DNA of 64,000 bases. It comes from a bacterium (GTDB lineage Bacteria; Planctomycetota; Planctomycetia; Kolteriales; Kolteriaceae). Shown piece after piece: positions 9,152-18,837 of the stretch. The notes beneath the pieces were generated by a model. It made no database searches. It saw nothing but the letters and a program-made list of their open reading frames with translations, and was not told the origin of the DNA. Numbering within the stretch: the stretch's first letter is position 1; each line of letters begins with the position of its first letter. Made by a program: the position numbers and the translations under genes. The stretch is from positions 1 through 64,000 of the forward strand of contig JAIELF010000056.1 of the NCBI GenBank assembly GCA_019753235.1, read 5' to 3'.

Positions 9152-10408
9152 TTAGCCTTTGCCTCCCGACAGCGAGTTGATCAGCTTGATCAGCGGCAAG
9201 AAGAGCGCGATGACGATGAAGCCGATCATGCCGCCCAGGAACACCACAAGCAGCGGTTGAATCAGGGCCACCATCCCGGTCACCATCGTGTCGACTTCTT
9301 CGTCGTAGTTGTCGGCCACCTTCATCAGCATCGAATCGAGGTCGCCTGTCTCTTCGCCGACGTCGATCATGTTGACGACGATCTCACTGACGGCTTTGGT
9401 CTCGCGCAGCGGGCTGGCGATCGATTCTCCTTCGCGAATCGAGTCGTGGACCTTCTGATACGCCTTCTCGTAGACCATGTTCTGCGACGTTTCTCGGCAG
9501 ATGATGATCGATTCCAAGATCGGCACGCCCGAGGCAATCAGCGTCCCAAGCGTTCGCATCGTTCTCGCCACGATCACCATGCGGGAAAGCGGCCCGAAGA
9601 CCGGCGTCCGCAGCCACATCCAATCGAGGGCCCAGCGACCGTACTTAAATCGCTTGATCAGTTTTAAGATCAACCACCAAACGATGACCACGATCGGCCC
9701 GACCCAGAAGTACCGGGCGGCAAAACTGCTCGCCTTGATCAAGACCTGCGTCATGGCAGGAAGCTCGACGCCGAAATCGCTGAAGATCTTTTGAAACTGT
9801 GGCACGATCCAGATGAGGATGAACGTCAAGATGCCGATCGCGATGATGACGACGACGACCGGATAGATCATCGCCCCCTTCACCTTCCGCTTGAGCGACT
9901 GCGCCTTTTCTTTGAACTCGGAAAGTCGTTGCAAGATGACTTCTAAAGCGCCGCCTGCTTCGCCCGCTTTGATCATGTTGACGTAGAGGTTGTCAAAGAC
10001 CTTGGGGTGCTTGCGCATCGAGTCGGAAAGAGTCATGCCCGACTCGATATCTTCGATGACGTCGCCGAGCGTGTTTTTGAGCGGGCCGGGCTTGGCCTGT
10101 TGATCGAGAATGCGAAGGCTTCGCACGACCGGCAAGCCGGCATCCTGCAGCGTGGAAAGCTGTCGCGTGAAGAGTGACAGGTGCTTGGCCGAGACGCCGC
10201 CGATCGAGAACGTTTTCTTTCTCTTCGGGCCACCCTTTTTTGCCCCCGCGGTCTTCTTCGTCTTCTTCTTGCCTCGCTCGGCAAGCTTGGTGACGTAGAA
10301 GCCTTTCTGTCGGATCTTCTGATGCGCATCATCGGCCGTCGGTGCTTCGATCGTGTCTTTCACGACGCCGCCCGAGGTGTCCATCGCTTCGTACTGGAAG
10401 ATCGGCAT
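9152..10408 (-). CDS. pilC: Type IV pilus / T2SS inner-membrane platform protein PilC (GspF)
   Basis: The 418-residue protein starts MPIFQYEAMDTSG, the standard PilC/GspF N-terminus. Two T2SSF domains lie at about 78-200 and 280-403. Each has the conserved Gly-rich 'aGe.sG.L..vL..la...e' signature: the first reads MIKAGEAGGALEVILQRLSE, the second MIDVGEETGDLDSMLMKVAD. Three hydrophobic segments lie near 180, 235 and 395. Length matches the family (about 400). It anchors the ATPase in the inner membrane and extrudes pilin subunits. GGAGAA sits 7 nt before the ATG. It lies between pilB and the pseudopilins. Confidence 0.96.
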   Translation of the reverse strand: MPIFQYEAMDTSGGVVKDTIEAPTADDAHQKIRQKGFYVTKLAERGKKKTKKTAGAKKGGPKRKKTFSIGGVSAKHLSLFTRQLSTLQDAGLPVVRSLRILDQQAKPGPLKNTLGDVIEDIESGMTLSDSMRKHPKVFDNLYVNMIKAGEAGGALEVILQRLSEFKEKAQSLKRKVKGAMIYPVVVVIIAIGILTFILIWIVPQFQKIFSDFGVELPAMTQVLIKASSFAARYFWVGPIVVIVWWLILKLIKRFKYGRWALDWMWLRTPVFGPLSRMVIVARTMRTLGTLIASGVPILESIIICRETSQNMVYEKAYQKVHDSIREGESIASPLRETKAVSEIVVNMIDVGEETGDLDSMLMKVADNYDEEVDTMVTGMVALIQPLLVVFLGGMIGFIVIALFLPLIKLINSLSGGKG

Positions 10409-10508
10409 GACCGTTCTCCAAATCTTCTAACGCCGGCCCTATCGAACCCCATGGAGCCCGCCCCACGGGCAAGCCCCCTTTGTTTCTTCACCGTGGACGA
10501 TTCATGAC

Positions 10509-12374
10509 CTATTTCAGGTCGTCATCGACGACGGTTTCGCGAACGATCTCTTCGATCGTGGTCACACCGGTAAAGATGGCTTCCAGACCCGCTTCCCGCA
10601 AAGTCATCATGCCGTTCTTTCGGCCCGCCGCCGCCAGGACGTCGCGCGTGGCGCCATCGAGGATCATTTGCCGAATCTCATCGTCGATCTCGAAGAGTTC
10701 GAAGATTCCGTTTCGACCTTTGAAACCGGTGTTATTGCATTTATCGCAGCCGCGCCCCTGGTAGACGTTCTTGCCACGAATTTTCTCAGGCGTGAGACCC
10801 AACTCGAAAAGGAGTTCGACGCTGGGCTGATACGGTTGCCGACAGTTCTGACAAATCTTTCGCACCAAGCGCTGGGCCAAGATCCCTTCGATGGTGGCGG
10901 TGAGAAGGAAGGGAGGAACCCCCATATCCATCAGACGCGTCACCGAACTGGGTGCATCGTTGGTGTGGAGCGTGCTAAAGACAAGGTGCCCCGTCAACGA
11001 ACTCTGCACGGCAATCTGCGCTGTTTCAAAATCGCGGATCTCGCCGACGAGAATGATGTCGGGGTCTTGCCGTAACACCGCTCGGAGAATCGAAGCGAAC
11101 GTCACGCCGATATCCGCATTGACCGGCGCCTGCACGATGCCATCGATGTCGTATTCGATCGGATCTTCGGAAGTGATGATCTTGGTGTCGACGGTGTTTA
11201 GCAAGTTCAACGCTGAATACAGCGTGGTCGTTTTGCCCGACCCGGTCGGCCCGGTGACCAGGACGATGCCGTGCGGCTTTTCGATCAGCAGCTTGAACTT
11301 CGACAAGACCCCTTGGGGCATGCCGATATTGTTTAAGTCGAGCTTCACCACGCTCCGGTCGAGGATTCGCATGACGATCGCTTCGCCGAACATCGTGGGC
11401 AAGACCGAGACGCGAAGATCAACGGGGTTCCCCCCGACGGTCAATTCGATTCGCCCGTCCTGCGGCACTCGTCGCTCGGCAATATCGAGATTGGCCATGA
11501 CCTTGACCCGGCTCGAAATGGCTGCCGCGAGATGGCGAGGGGGCGGAACCAGTTCCATCATGACGCCGTCGGCCCGGTAACGCATGCGGAACTCATCTTC
11601 GAAAGGCTCGAGATGAATGTCGCTGGCTCGGTCTCGAATCGCCATTAAGAGAACCATGTTGATCAGCTTGCGGACGGGCGCGGCGTCGGCTTGTTCTTCG
11701 AGGCTATCGAGATCGATCGAACCGTGTCGACCCTTCGCGGCGGAAAGTTCTTCGTCCTCTTCCATTCCGCGAACGATGTCTTCAATGGACTCGCGTTTGC
11801 CGGCGAAAGTCTTTGAGATGGCGGCCTCGACCTCCGCTTCCGACGCGACCACCGCGTGAACATCGCTGACGCTGAGCATGTTTCGCAGATCGTCAAGGGC
11901 GGCCAGGTTACTGGGGTCGGCCATCACGATCGTTAGCACGCCCTCTTCGAGCCCGACCGGAAAGATCTTGTAAAGCGTGCACATCGTTTCGGGAACCATC
12001 TCGATCGCGGCAGGAGGAACCTTCAGGTTTTCCGGATCGAGGGTGATCGACTTCATCCCCTGCTGCTCGGCCAGCGCCTGCGTCAGCATTTCACGGGTGA
12101 TGATCCCCAGCGCGACGGCGGTCATGCCGAACTTCTGACCGGTCTCATCCTGTTTTTGACGAACGAGCTGAAACTGCTCGTCGGTGAGGAGCCCCAAATC
12201 GATCATGACCTGACCGATTTTCTTGTGGGAGCCGACCTTCGGCCGAGATCCGCGAATACCCCCACCCGACGGCGCTTCGGGAGCGTCGAGACCGGGAGCG
12301 TCGAAATCGCCGGCCCCGGCGGGACGCGGCTTCTTCTTGAGACCCGACGCAAACTTACGAGGTGCCTTGGCCAC
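10509..12374 (-). CDS. pilB: Type IV pilus assembly ATPase PilB (GspE family)
   Basis: The 621-residue protein has an N-terminal Pro/Gly-rich linker, an MshEN/GspE-N domain at about 50-190, and the ATPase core. Walker A is GPTGSGKTT near residue 373, and the Walker B/Asp box region reads PDIILVGEIRD near 437. The HLVFSTLHTNDA His box follows. A zinc site is formed by CQNC near 506 and CDKC near 541, as in GspE. It powers pilus or pseudopilus extension. The start is GTG at 12374 with AAGG about 10 nt upstream. It lies 79 bp after pilT and 100 bp before pilC, consistent with one transcript. Confidence 0.95.
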   Translation of the reverse strand: MAKAPRKFASGLKKKPRPAGAGDFDAPGLDAPEAPSGGGIRGSRPKVGSHKKIGQVMIDLGLLTDEQFQLVRQKQDETGQKFGMTAVALGIITREMLTQALAEQQGMKSITLDPENLKVPPAAIEMVPETMCTLYKIFPVGLEEGVLTIVMADPSNLAALDDLRNMLSVSDVHAVVASEAEVEAAISKTFAGKRESIEDIVRGMEEDEELSAAKGRHGSIDLDSLEEQADAAPVRKLINMVLLMAIRDRASDIHLEPFEDEFRMRYRADGVMMELVPPPRHLAAAISSRVKVMANLDIAERRVPQDGRIELTVGGNPVDLRVSVLPTMFGEAIVMRILDRSVVKLDLNNIGMPQGVLSKFKLLIEKPHGIVLVTGPTGSGKTTTLYSALNLLNTVDTKIITSEDPIEYDIDGIVQAPVNADIGVTFASILRAVLRQDPDIILVGEIRDFETAQIAVQSSLTGHLVFSTLHTNDAPSSVTRLMDMGVPPFLLTATIEGILAQRLVRKICQNCRQPYQPSVELLFELGLTPEKIRGKNVYQGRGCDKCNNTGFKGRNGIFELFEIDDEIRQMILDGATRDVLAAAGRKNGMMTLREAGLEAIFTGVTTIEEIVRETVVDDDLK

Positions 12375-12453
12375 GCTGTGCTACCTTACTCCCGAATTTT
12401 CCCGTTCCCAACGACGATCCATTCCATTCACATTCCACTCACTCGGCGCCGAG

Positions 12454-13611
12454 TTATTTCTTCGGAGCGGGTCGAACGCGGCCCTTGGCGGGGCCGGCAT
12501 CCTCCTCGTCCTCGTCATCATCCTCTTCGTCATCGCCCCGACCCTCCTCGGCATTCTCAATGCGGGCTTTGACTTCCATGGGCTTGATCGATTTGCGGAT
12601 GGCATCCTCTTTCTCGATGAGTCCCTGCTTCCAGAGATCGAATAGGCTGTCATCCATCAACCGCATGCCGAACTTCTTGCCGGTCTGAATGTCGGACGAG
12701 ATTCGATAGGTCTTGTTCTCTCGAATCAAGTTGGCGATCGCGGGCGTGACGATTAAAAGCTCGTACGCGGCGATAAGACCCTTTGGCTTTCGCGGTAGGA
12801 GAGACTGACTTAAAACGCCAATGAGCGCGACCGAAAGCTGGGTCCGAATCTGATCCTGTTGTTCCTTGGGAAAGACGTCGATGATTCGATTGACGGTACC
12901 CTCGGCACTGTTGGTGTGGAGCGTACCAAAGACAATGTGCCCGGTCTCGGCGGCCGTGATCGCCGCACTGATGGTGTCGAGATCTCGCATTTCGCCGACG
13001 AGAATGATGTCCGGATCCATTCGCAGCGCCCGGCGAATCGCTTCGGGAAAGCTGGGGACATCGACCCCGATCTCTCGCTGATTGACCGTCGATCGCTTGT
13101 GCTTGTGATAGTACTCGATCGGGTCTTCGATGGTGATGACGTGATGGTCGTGCGTTTCATTCAGGAAGTTGATCATACTGGCCAAGCTGGTCGACTTACC
13201 CGAACCGGTAGGGCCAGTCACCAAAAACAGTCCGCGAGGTCTTTCGATGCATTCGCGAATGGCCGGGGGCAGACCAAGCTCCTCGAAGGTGAGGAACTTG
13301 TACGGAATTCGCCGAAGCACCATTCCGATATTGCCACGCTGCTTGAAGACGGCGACGCGAAAACGGGCTTGATCCCCAAAGGCGAATCCAAAGTCCGTCC
13401 CGCCGACCTCCTGCAGTTCGGTTTGGCATCGCTCGGGGGTGATCGACTTCATCAAGGCGGTGGTATCGTCGGCTTCGAGAACCTTCGTCTCAAGCCGGCG
13501 CATGTGACCATCGAGACGAACCACCGGGGGCTGGCCGGTCGTGATGTGAAGATCGCTCGCCCCGAGGTTGACAACCGTCTGCAACAGTTTGTCAATGACG
13601 ACAGTACCCAT
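12454..13611 (-). CDS. pilT: Type IV pilus retraction ATPase PilT
   Basis: I place the start at the ATG at 13611, because AGGAG lies 6 nt upstream and the product then begins MGTVVIDKLLQ; a 54-bp longer frame has no such site. The 385-residue protein has the PilT N-domain ending in LGASDLHIT, Walker A GPTGSGKST near 131, PDIILVGEMRD, the FGTLHTNSA His box, and the PilT-specific AIANLIRE segment (AIRNLIRE in classical PilT). It drives pilus retraction. The C-terminus carries an Asp/Glu-rich tail (GDDEEDDDEDEEDAG), which is not a standard family part. Gene order PilT-PilB-PilC is classical. Confidence 0.96.
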   Translation of the reverse strand: MGTVVIDKLLQTVVNLGASDLHITTGQPPVVRLDGHMRRLETKVLEADDTTALMKSITPERCQTELQEVGGTDFGFAFGDQARFRVAVFKQRGNIGMVLRRIPYKFLTFEELGLPPAIRECIERPRGLFLVTGPTGSGKSTSLASMINFLNETHDHHVITIEDPIEYYHKHKRSTVNQREIGVDVPSFPEAIRRALRMDPDIILVGEMRDLDTISAAITAAETGHIVFGTLHTNSAEGTVNRIIDVFPKEQQDQIRTQLSVALIGVLSQSLLPRKPKGLIAAYELLIVTPAIANLIRENKTYRISSDIQTGKKFGMRLMDDSLFDLWKQGLIEKEDAIRKSIKPMEVKARIENAEEGRGDDEEDDDEDEEDAGPAKGRVRPAPKK

Positions 13612-14017
13612 GTTCACTCCTATTGCCCCGATCCTTCGGCCCAAACTATTGGCGGGCAGGCTCATCCTTTATGAGAGTCGACATCGCAGGCGGACAGCCG
13701 CGACGCCCTAGGATATCGCGCGGGGATTCGGTGCAGGCAAAGCATTGTTGGAAGCAACCGAGTTCAACAGCAAGACTGAAACAGTCCGAATTTCGGAAGG
13801 CCGTCCCCCTCTCCCGAGCCCGCCCGGCCAAAACCTTCCGCGATGATTGACCGAGAATCCGACCCTCGACGAACGCCCCAAAGGATGCGGACATTCGACC
13901 GCTCGGCCTAGGCCGATTCCCCATGGCCCATGAAAAATTGACCCGATCCATGGCGAGCCTTGGCAGATTTAACTCGACTGCCTTTTCGACTCCCCGAGAG
14001 CGCGTCTTTCACTCGTA
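13612..14017. other. Intergenic region between the second GspE gene and pilT
   Basis: This 406-bp stretch has no credible coding frame. It must contain the pilT promoter or read-through from the upstream ATPase gene. The one clear structure is a perfect 14-bp palindrome, TCGGCCTAGGCCGA, at 13903-13916, about 290 bp upstream of pilT. It could be a protein-binding site; no further copy was noticed in the window. I saw no convincing terminator. Confidence 0.5.
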
Positions 14018-15721
14018 TTAGTGGCCGGTCTCACCGGTGCCGGCCGTGTCGTAGACCTCCCGGATCGTGGTAAGCCCCCTAAGTGCTTTGGCAATACCAT
14101 CTTCGTACAAAGTGGTCATGCCGCCACGACGGGCCTCCTCGCGGATATTCATGTGAGGCTCTCTACGGAACGTCAGTTCACGTACAGCATTACTGACGGG
14201 CATCAGCTCGAAGATCCCTCGTCGGCCGCGGTAGCCCGTCCTACTACAGTTGTTGCATCCTGTCCCGCGGGCAAAGGTCGCGGACGCGATTCGTTCTGGG
14301 GGGAGTTTCACCAGGTCGAGTTCGTCGTGGCCGGGCATGTAGGGAGCCTTGCATTTGGAGCAGTTAATGCGGACCAATCGCTGGGCCAAAATCGCGACTA
14401 AGCTTGCCGCGACCAAGTAAGGGGCGACACCGATATCGACCAAACGTGTAATAGAACTTGCCGCATCGTTCGTATGGAGTGTACTGAAAACCAAGTGTCC
14501 AGTTAGGGAAGCTTGGACTGCGATATCTGCCGTCTCTTTATCTCGGATTTCACCGACAAGAATGATATTGGGCGCCTGCCGAAGCATCGCCCGGATGATC
14601 GCCTGGAACGTCATCCCAATATCAGAACGAACTTCGCATTGGTTGATCCCAGGTAGGTAGTACTCCACCGGGTCCTCGGCCGTGATGATCTTCTTATCCG
14701 GGCGATTCAACTCGTTCATGGCCGCGTACAGCGTGGTCGTCTTGCCACTTCCCGTCGGGCCGGTCACTAGGAAGATCCCGTTCGGCCGACGGATGATCCT
14801 CGCGAATCGCCGATAGTCGTCCTCCGAGAACCCAAGATCCTTCACACTCAGTTTGATATTGTCCTTGTCCAAAAGACGCATGACACAGGACTGGCCATGG
14901 TTGGTGGGTAGCATGCTGACGCGGATATCGAGCTCTTTGCCGCTCGATGACTTCCACTTGATGCGCCCATCCTGAGGTCGCCGTTTCTCCGTGATATCGA
15001 TCGAGCCCATGATCTTAAGGCGAGTCATCATTGCCCCGAGGAGTCGCCGGGGGGCGTTATCACGCTCGACCAGCCGGCCGTCAATCCGGTAACGAATCCG
15101 TACCCGATCGTCGAACGGTTCGATGTGGATATCGCTGGCACGAAGATTCAGCGCCTCGTTCATGATCAACTCGACCAGGCGGACGATCGGCGCACTCGAC
15201 TCATCCGAGGTTGCCGACTCAAGCTCCGTCGTTTCGACCGCTGTTTCCGTAAACTCTTGCATCATCGAGTCTACTGACTGCGTTTCGGTCTGCCCGTAAT
15301 GCTTGTTGATGGATTGCACAATCGCTTCACGAGGGGAGAGAACGCGCTCGACCTCCTGGTTGAGCATGAAGCGAAGCTTGTCGACAAGGTTAAGGTCGTC
15401 CGGGTCGGCAACCGCCACCCGAAGGATTCCGTTGGTTCGACCGACCGGAATGACGGTGTTCTCTCGCGCGACCGATTCCGGAATCATTTCGATAATCGAC
15501 GAGGGAATCTCGACTCCTTCGAGAGGAACAAAACCCATCCGATGTTCCTCGGCGACGGCTGCCACCACGTCTTCTTCGGTAGCGTGGCCGGTCTGGACAA
15601 TGGCTTCGACCAGTTTCAACCCGCGGGATCGGCTCAACTCGGCCGCCTCGGCCATTTGCGGCGCGGTGAGCTTTCCCTTGCGAAGAAGGATTTCCGTGAA
15701 TCGAACTCGGTCTTTAGCCAT
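14018..15721 (-). CDS. Second GspE/PilB-family assembly ATPase
   Basis: From the ATG at 15721 the product has 567 residues and starts MAKDRVRFTEILL, similar to the start of the other PilB here; a frame running to 15952 adds an Arg-rich stretch with no family likeness. An MshEN/GspE-N domain covers about 10-150. Walker A GPTGSGKTT lies near 320, followed by PNIILVGEIRDKETAD and the FSTLHTNDA His box. CSKC and CNNC near the C-terminus form the zinc site. It is clearly a paralogue of the PilB at 10.5-12.4 kb, and could serve a separate T2SS or a subset of the pseudopilins. It heads the minus-strand pilus gene set. Confidence 0.93.
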   Translation of the reverse strand: MAKDRVRFTEILLRKGKLTAPQMAEAAELSRSRGLKLVEAIVQTGHATEEDVVAAVAEEHRMGFVPLEGVEIPSSIIEMIPESVARENTVIPVGRTNGILRVAVADPDDLNLVDKLRFMLNQEVERVLSPREAIVQSINKHYGQTETQSVDSMMQEFTETAVETTELESATSDESSAPIVRLVELIMNEALNLRASDIHIEPFDDRVRIRYRIDGRLVERDNAPRRLLGAMMTRLKIMGSIDITEKRRPQDGRIKWKSSSGKELDIRVSMLPTNHGQSCVMRLLDKDNIKLSVKDLGFSEDDYRRFARIIRRPNGIFLVTGPTGSGKTTTLYAAMNELNRPDKKIITAEDPVEYYLPGINQCEVRSDIGMTFQAIIRAMLRQAPNIILVGEIRDKETADIAVQASLTGHLVFSTLHTNDAASSITRLVDIGVAPYLVAASLVAILAQRLVRINCSKCKAPYMPGHDELDLVKLPPERIASATFARGTGCNNCSRTGYRGRRGIFELMPVSNAVRELTFRREPHMNIREEARRGGMTTLYEDGIAKALRGLTTIREVYDTAGTGETGH

Positions 15722-16002
15722 CGATAGTTTCTTTCTCGGTTGCCGACTGCTTGTCTTCCTCGACGTACGAAGTTTGGGTTTCGTTCGTCCACTCGAAGGA
15801 TGGCTCGGCCAGTTTGGCCGATATTTTATGGAATGACGAGGGCCTTTGGTCAGGAAGGAAGCCGACGAAGATCCACTCTCAACTTCTGGGAGGCAGGCGG
15901 ATCCTGACCGGCCCAGCGGATGCACGATACGGCAACGCCCGCCCACCCGCAACCGCAGGTGGCCCGATCAAGGATCTTTTCTCCAACACAGTTGCTTTGT
16001 TA

Positions 16003-17139
16003 TCAACAAGAGCGTGCCGCGATACCCTTCTCGAACGCGTCGATATGCTGGCGAGCGACGGCATCGATCCCGAATCGCGAACAGGCGTCGGCCCGGATCT
16101 TCGCCCGGTGGGGAAGTAAAGACCCGGTTCGGAGGAGCTCTCCCACAAGCTGTCCCTGCTCCGCCGGGGCACGGGCGGGGAAGGTCGGCAGCAACTCGGT
16201 CGGCAAGATGCCGAGATTGGCGGGCGTATCACTGACCACGGCCGGCATACCAAAACAGAGGGCTTCTAAGAGGGCGACGCTGAGCCCCTCAAAATGGCTG
16301 GGAAGAAGATAGAGATCCCCGCTGCGAAGGCTCGATTCGACATCGCGAACCGCTCCCGGCAGCATGACCCGGTCGGCCACGCCCAACGAACGAGCAAGTT
16401 CTTCGAGTTCCCCCCGCAGAGGGCCCTCCCCCACCATGACGAGCTGGGCCTGCGGGACTTTCTTCAGGATGATAGGCATGGCGGCGACTGCATCTCGCAC
16501 GCCCTTTTCCCAGCTCAGGCGACCAGTGGTGACGATGGTCGGCCGATCAACCCAGCCGAGTTTTTGCCGCCAGATGGACGTCTGCTCCGGGTCCCAAACC
16601 GGCTCAAAAGGTGGAACACCATTGGGGATCAGCAGAATTCGCGGATAGCCCGCCTGCTTCAGTTCTGCTTCAACGGCACGACTGGGCGCGAAAATGCCGT
16701 CGACCCGTTTCGTCCCTGCACGGATGACGCCCCCCAGTCGGCCGACCCGCTGCCAAGCCATATCTCCCGAAGTGCCCGCGCCCCAAGACTTCAGGAAAAC
16801 CGGGAAGCCGAGCCTGCCCGACGCACGTGTCGCCATCCACGCTGCATGTTTCAGCATGGAGACCATCACCACATCGTAGCGGGCGCGATTCTTGGTTAAC
16901 CAATCGTCGATCTGCCAAACAAAGCGAACCGTCCCGGCAAACCGAGTCGTCCAGACGGGCCAGCGGATAACCCGGTGATGATCGATCTCCTCTTCCGCGG
17001 GCCAATCGTTATTCCATCGACAGGTCAGAACCGTGACGTCATGACCATCCTGTCCCCACTGGCGAGCCAGCATTCTGAGCTGCGACTGGGCTCCACCCAG
17101 GTCAGGCCAGTAAAAGCGAGAAATGACAACGATACGCAT
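16003..17139 (-). CDS. GT4-family glycosyltransferase
   Basis: I start this at the ATG at 17139, giving 378 residues beginning MRIVVISRFYWPDLGGAQSQ, the usual GT4 N-terminus with a Gly-rich nucleotide loop; the frame extends upstream without family sequence. The C-terminal GT-B domain has TTGRLSWEKGV, then SHFEGLSVALLEALCFGMPAVVSDT, where the E-x7-E motif contacts the nucleotide-sugar donor. It transfers a sugar onto a glycan or lipid acceptor that cannot be predicted. Its ATG abuts the start region of the divergent histidine kinase. The nearest same-strand gene is the ATPase 281 bp downstream; a co-function is not implied. Confidence 0.9.
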   Translation of the reverse strand: MRIVVISRFYWPDLGGAQSQLRMLARQWGQDGHDVTVLTCRWNNDWPAEEEIDHHRVIRWPVWTTRFAGTVRFVWQIDDWLTKNRARYDVVMVSMLKHAAWMATRASGRLGFPVFLKSWGAGTSGDMAWQRVGRLGGVIRAGTKRVDGIFAPSRAVEAELKQAGYPRILLIPNGVPPFEPVWDPEQTSIWRQKLGWVDRPTIVTTGRLSWEKGVRDAVAAMPIILKKVPQAQLVMVGEGPLRGELEELARSLGVADRVMLPGAVRDVESSLRSGDLYLLPSHFEGLSVALLEALCFGMPAVVSDTPANLGILPTELLPTFPARAPAEQGQLVGELLRTGSLLPHRAKIRADACSRFGIDAVARQHIDAFEKGIAARSC

Positions 17140-17158
17140 GGAACGCCCCATCGATACG

Positions 17159-18745
17159 ATGGATTCGGTCGGCCGATTCCCTGGTCGAAGGATACGACGC
17201 TCCGTGAAAGGTCCCAAGCGAAAGCCGACTCGATCCGCCTCCGCCAAGGCCAATTCGCAGGCCAGGCAGACCAATCCCTGGCTTAGCATGATCGACCGAT
17301 CGCCGGTCCCTTTGGTGATTCTGGATGACAAAGGGGTCTGTCTCGTCAGCAACCCAGCGTTTCGCGAACAACTCGGCGGCGAACTTCCCCAGCCCTTCAG
17401 TGAGTATTTTCCCGCTTCCTATCCTGTCCGCTTCGAACTGGTCTGGACCGTCTGCCAAGTGATCGGCGGCTTCCGAGGAATGCTCGAATCCCGCCATCTC
17501 GATACCGGTGAACAGGCGATGTTCGAGCTGGTGCTTTGGAGAAACACGCCGGAGTCATCGCAGAATCATTCCTACGCGGCCATGCTCCAACCGGTCACCG
17601 ATCGAGTCAAGCAAGAGCGCAACCGGGGGGATTGGCAGGCCCGATTCGAGCGAGCCATCCGCGTCAGTGGCGACGGCATCCTCGATTGGGACATCGATCA
17701 TAGGCGAGCCTTCTTCTCGAGCCGATTCCGCGCCATTCTCTCAGGCGACGATCTCACCGAGCCCGTCACGCTGGCCGTCTGGAAAAAGCGAATCATGCGC
17801 GAGGACCGACGACGCGTGACGAGAATGATCGATCAGCATCTCGCTCGGCCGGGCGAGCCCTTCGAAATTGAACACCGAGTCTGCACTCCCAGCGGGGCTG
17901 TTCGATCGGTCGTTCTTCGCGGTCAAGCGATTGCCGACGCGTCGGGCAGGCCCTACCGCTTGATTTGTTCCCTTCGCGATACGACCGATCAACGAGAGAT
18001 GGAGTCCCGCACCCGCCAGCTTCTAGGAGAGTTAGCCCACGTTCAAAGACAGAGTACCGCCGGCGAGCTAGCCGCCAGCATTTCGCACGAACTGAATCAA
18101 CCTCTTGCGGCCATCGCAACCTTCGCGGCGGGCGGCCTACGCCGGGGAATGGAACGAATGGATGTTGCCGAGTGGCGAGACTTACTTCAAAAGATCCGCA
18201 AGCAAGCTCTCCGCGGAGGTGAAATTATTCGTCGACTTCGACAGTTTGTTCGGCGTGAACTGGTGCCTCACGTCCTAGTCGATGTCAATTCGCTGGCTCG
18301 GGAAGTGATCGAACTGTTGGCCCCCGAGGCTCTTGATCGACAAACCACCCTAGCTCATCAACTTTGCCCATCTCCCCTTGTTACCATGGCCGACCCCATT
18401 CAACTTCAACAGGTGATGGTCAATCTGCTACGAAATGCCTTCGATGCGGTCGATTCGCTCCCCAGCCGTCGTCGCTTGATCCGGATCGTGACCCAAGCAA
18501 ACGCGACCACGCTAGACTTCATCGTCGAAGATCAAGGAAATGGGATCGACCCAGAGATCTTCGCCAATCTGGGAATGTCGATCCAAACGAAGAAGAAGGA
18601 TGGGCTCGGCATGGGCTTATCCCTCTCGAAATCGATTATCCAATCCCATGCCGGCCAACTCGTGCTCCACCCTGCGACCATCGGCACCAAGATCGGGTTC
18701 TCTCTCCCCATGCAGCCAGAAAGCAGCGGAGGGCCATCCACCTAA
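17159..18745 (+). CDS. PAS-domain sensor histidine kinase, orphan and soluble
   Basis: The protein has two PAS-like regions (a first near residues 45-140 and a PAS_3-like one near 170-290, which ends LICSLRDTTDQREME), then a dimerisation/phospho-acceptor helix with SISHELNQPLAAIATFAAGG, where His is the phosphorylation site. The catalytic HATPase domain has the N box NLLRNAFDAV, DQGNGID and GLGMGLSLSKSI. There is no transmembrane segment, so the signal is cytoplasmic. No response regulator lies nearby. Starts at 17123 or 17138 would overlap the divergent glycosyltransferase start, so I use 17159; ATG 17288 is also possible. The SHELNQPLAAI form is shared with FixL/DctB-type kinases. Confidence 0.88.
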   Translation: MDSVGRFPGRRIRRSVKGPKRKPTRSASAKANSQARQTNPWLSMIDRSPVPLVILDDKGVCLVSNPAFREQLGGELPQPFSEYFPASYPVRFELVWTVCQVIGGFRGMLESRHLDTGEQAMFELVLWRNTPESSQNHSYAAMLQPVTDRVKQERNRGDWQARFERAIRVSGDGILDWDIDHRRAFFSSRFRAILSGDDLTEPVTLAVWKKRIMREDRRRVTRMIDQHLARPGEPFEIEHRVCTPSGAVRSVVLRGQAIADASGRPYRLICSLRDTTDQREMESRTRQLLGELAHVQRQSTAGELAASISHELNQPLAAIATFAAGGLRRGMERMDVAEWRDLLQKIRKQALRGGEIIRRLRQFVRRELVPHVLVDVNSLAREVIELLAPEALDRQTTLAHQLCPSPLVTMADPIQLQQVMVNLLRNAFDAVDSLPSRRRLIRIVTQANATTLDFIVEDQGNGIDPEIFANLGMSIQTKKKDGLGMGLSLSKSIIQSHAGQLVLHPATIGTKIGFSLPMQPESSGGPST

Positions 18746-18837
18746 AGAGGATTGCCGAACACCCCGGACACACGCATCCCTCCCCAAGCTCCCAAGATGA
18801 TCGCCTCTTTCGTTCGACGAGGAGAGTGCGAACCGAA

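Noticed and set aside
8813..9667. 284-codon plus-strand frame
   Set aside because: It runs antisense through the 3' end of pilC, whose reading is clear, and is His/Asp/Arg-rich as antisense frames in GC-rich DNA are.
12859..13674. 271-codon plus-strand frame
   Set aside because: Antisense to pilT; no motif and no ribosome site.
15722..15952. N-terminal extension of the second GspE ATPase
   Set aside because: Arg/Ser-rich with no likeness to the family; the internal ATG at 15721 starts the conserved MAKDR sequence.
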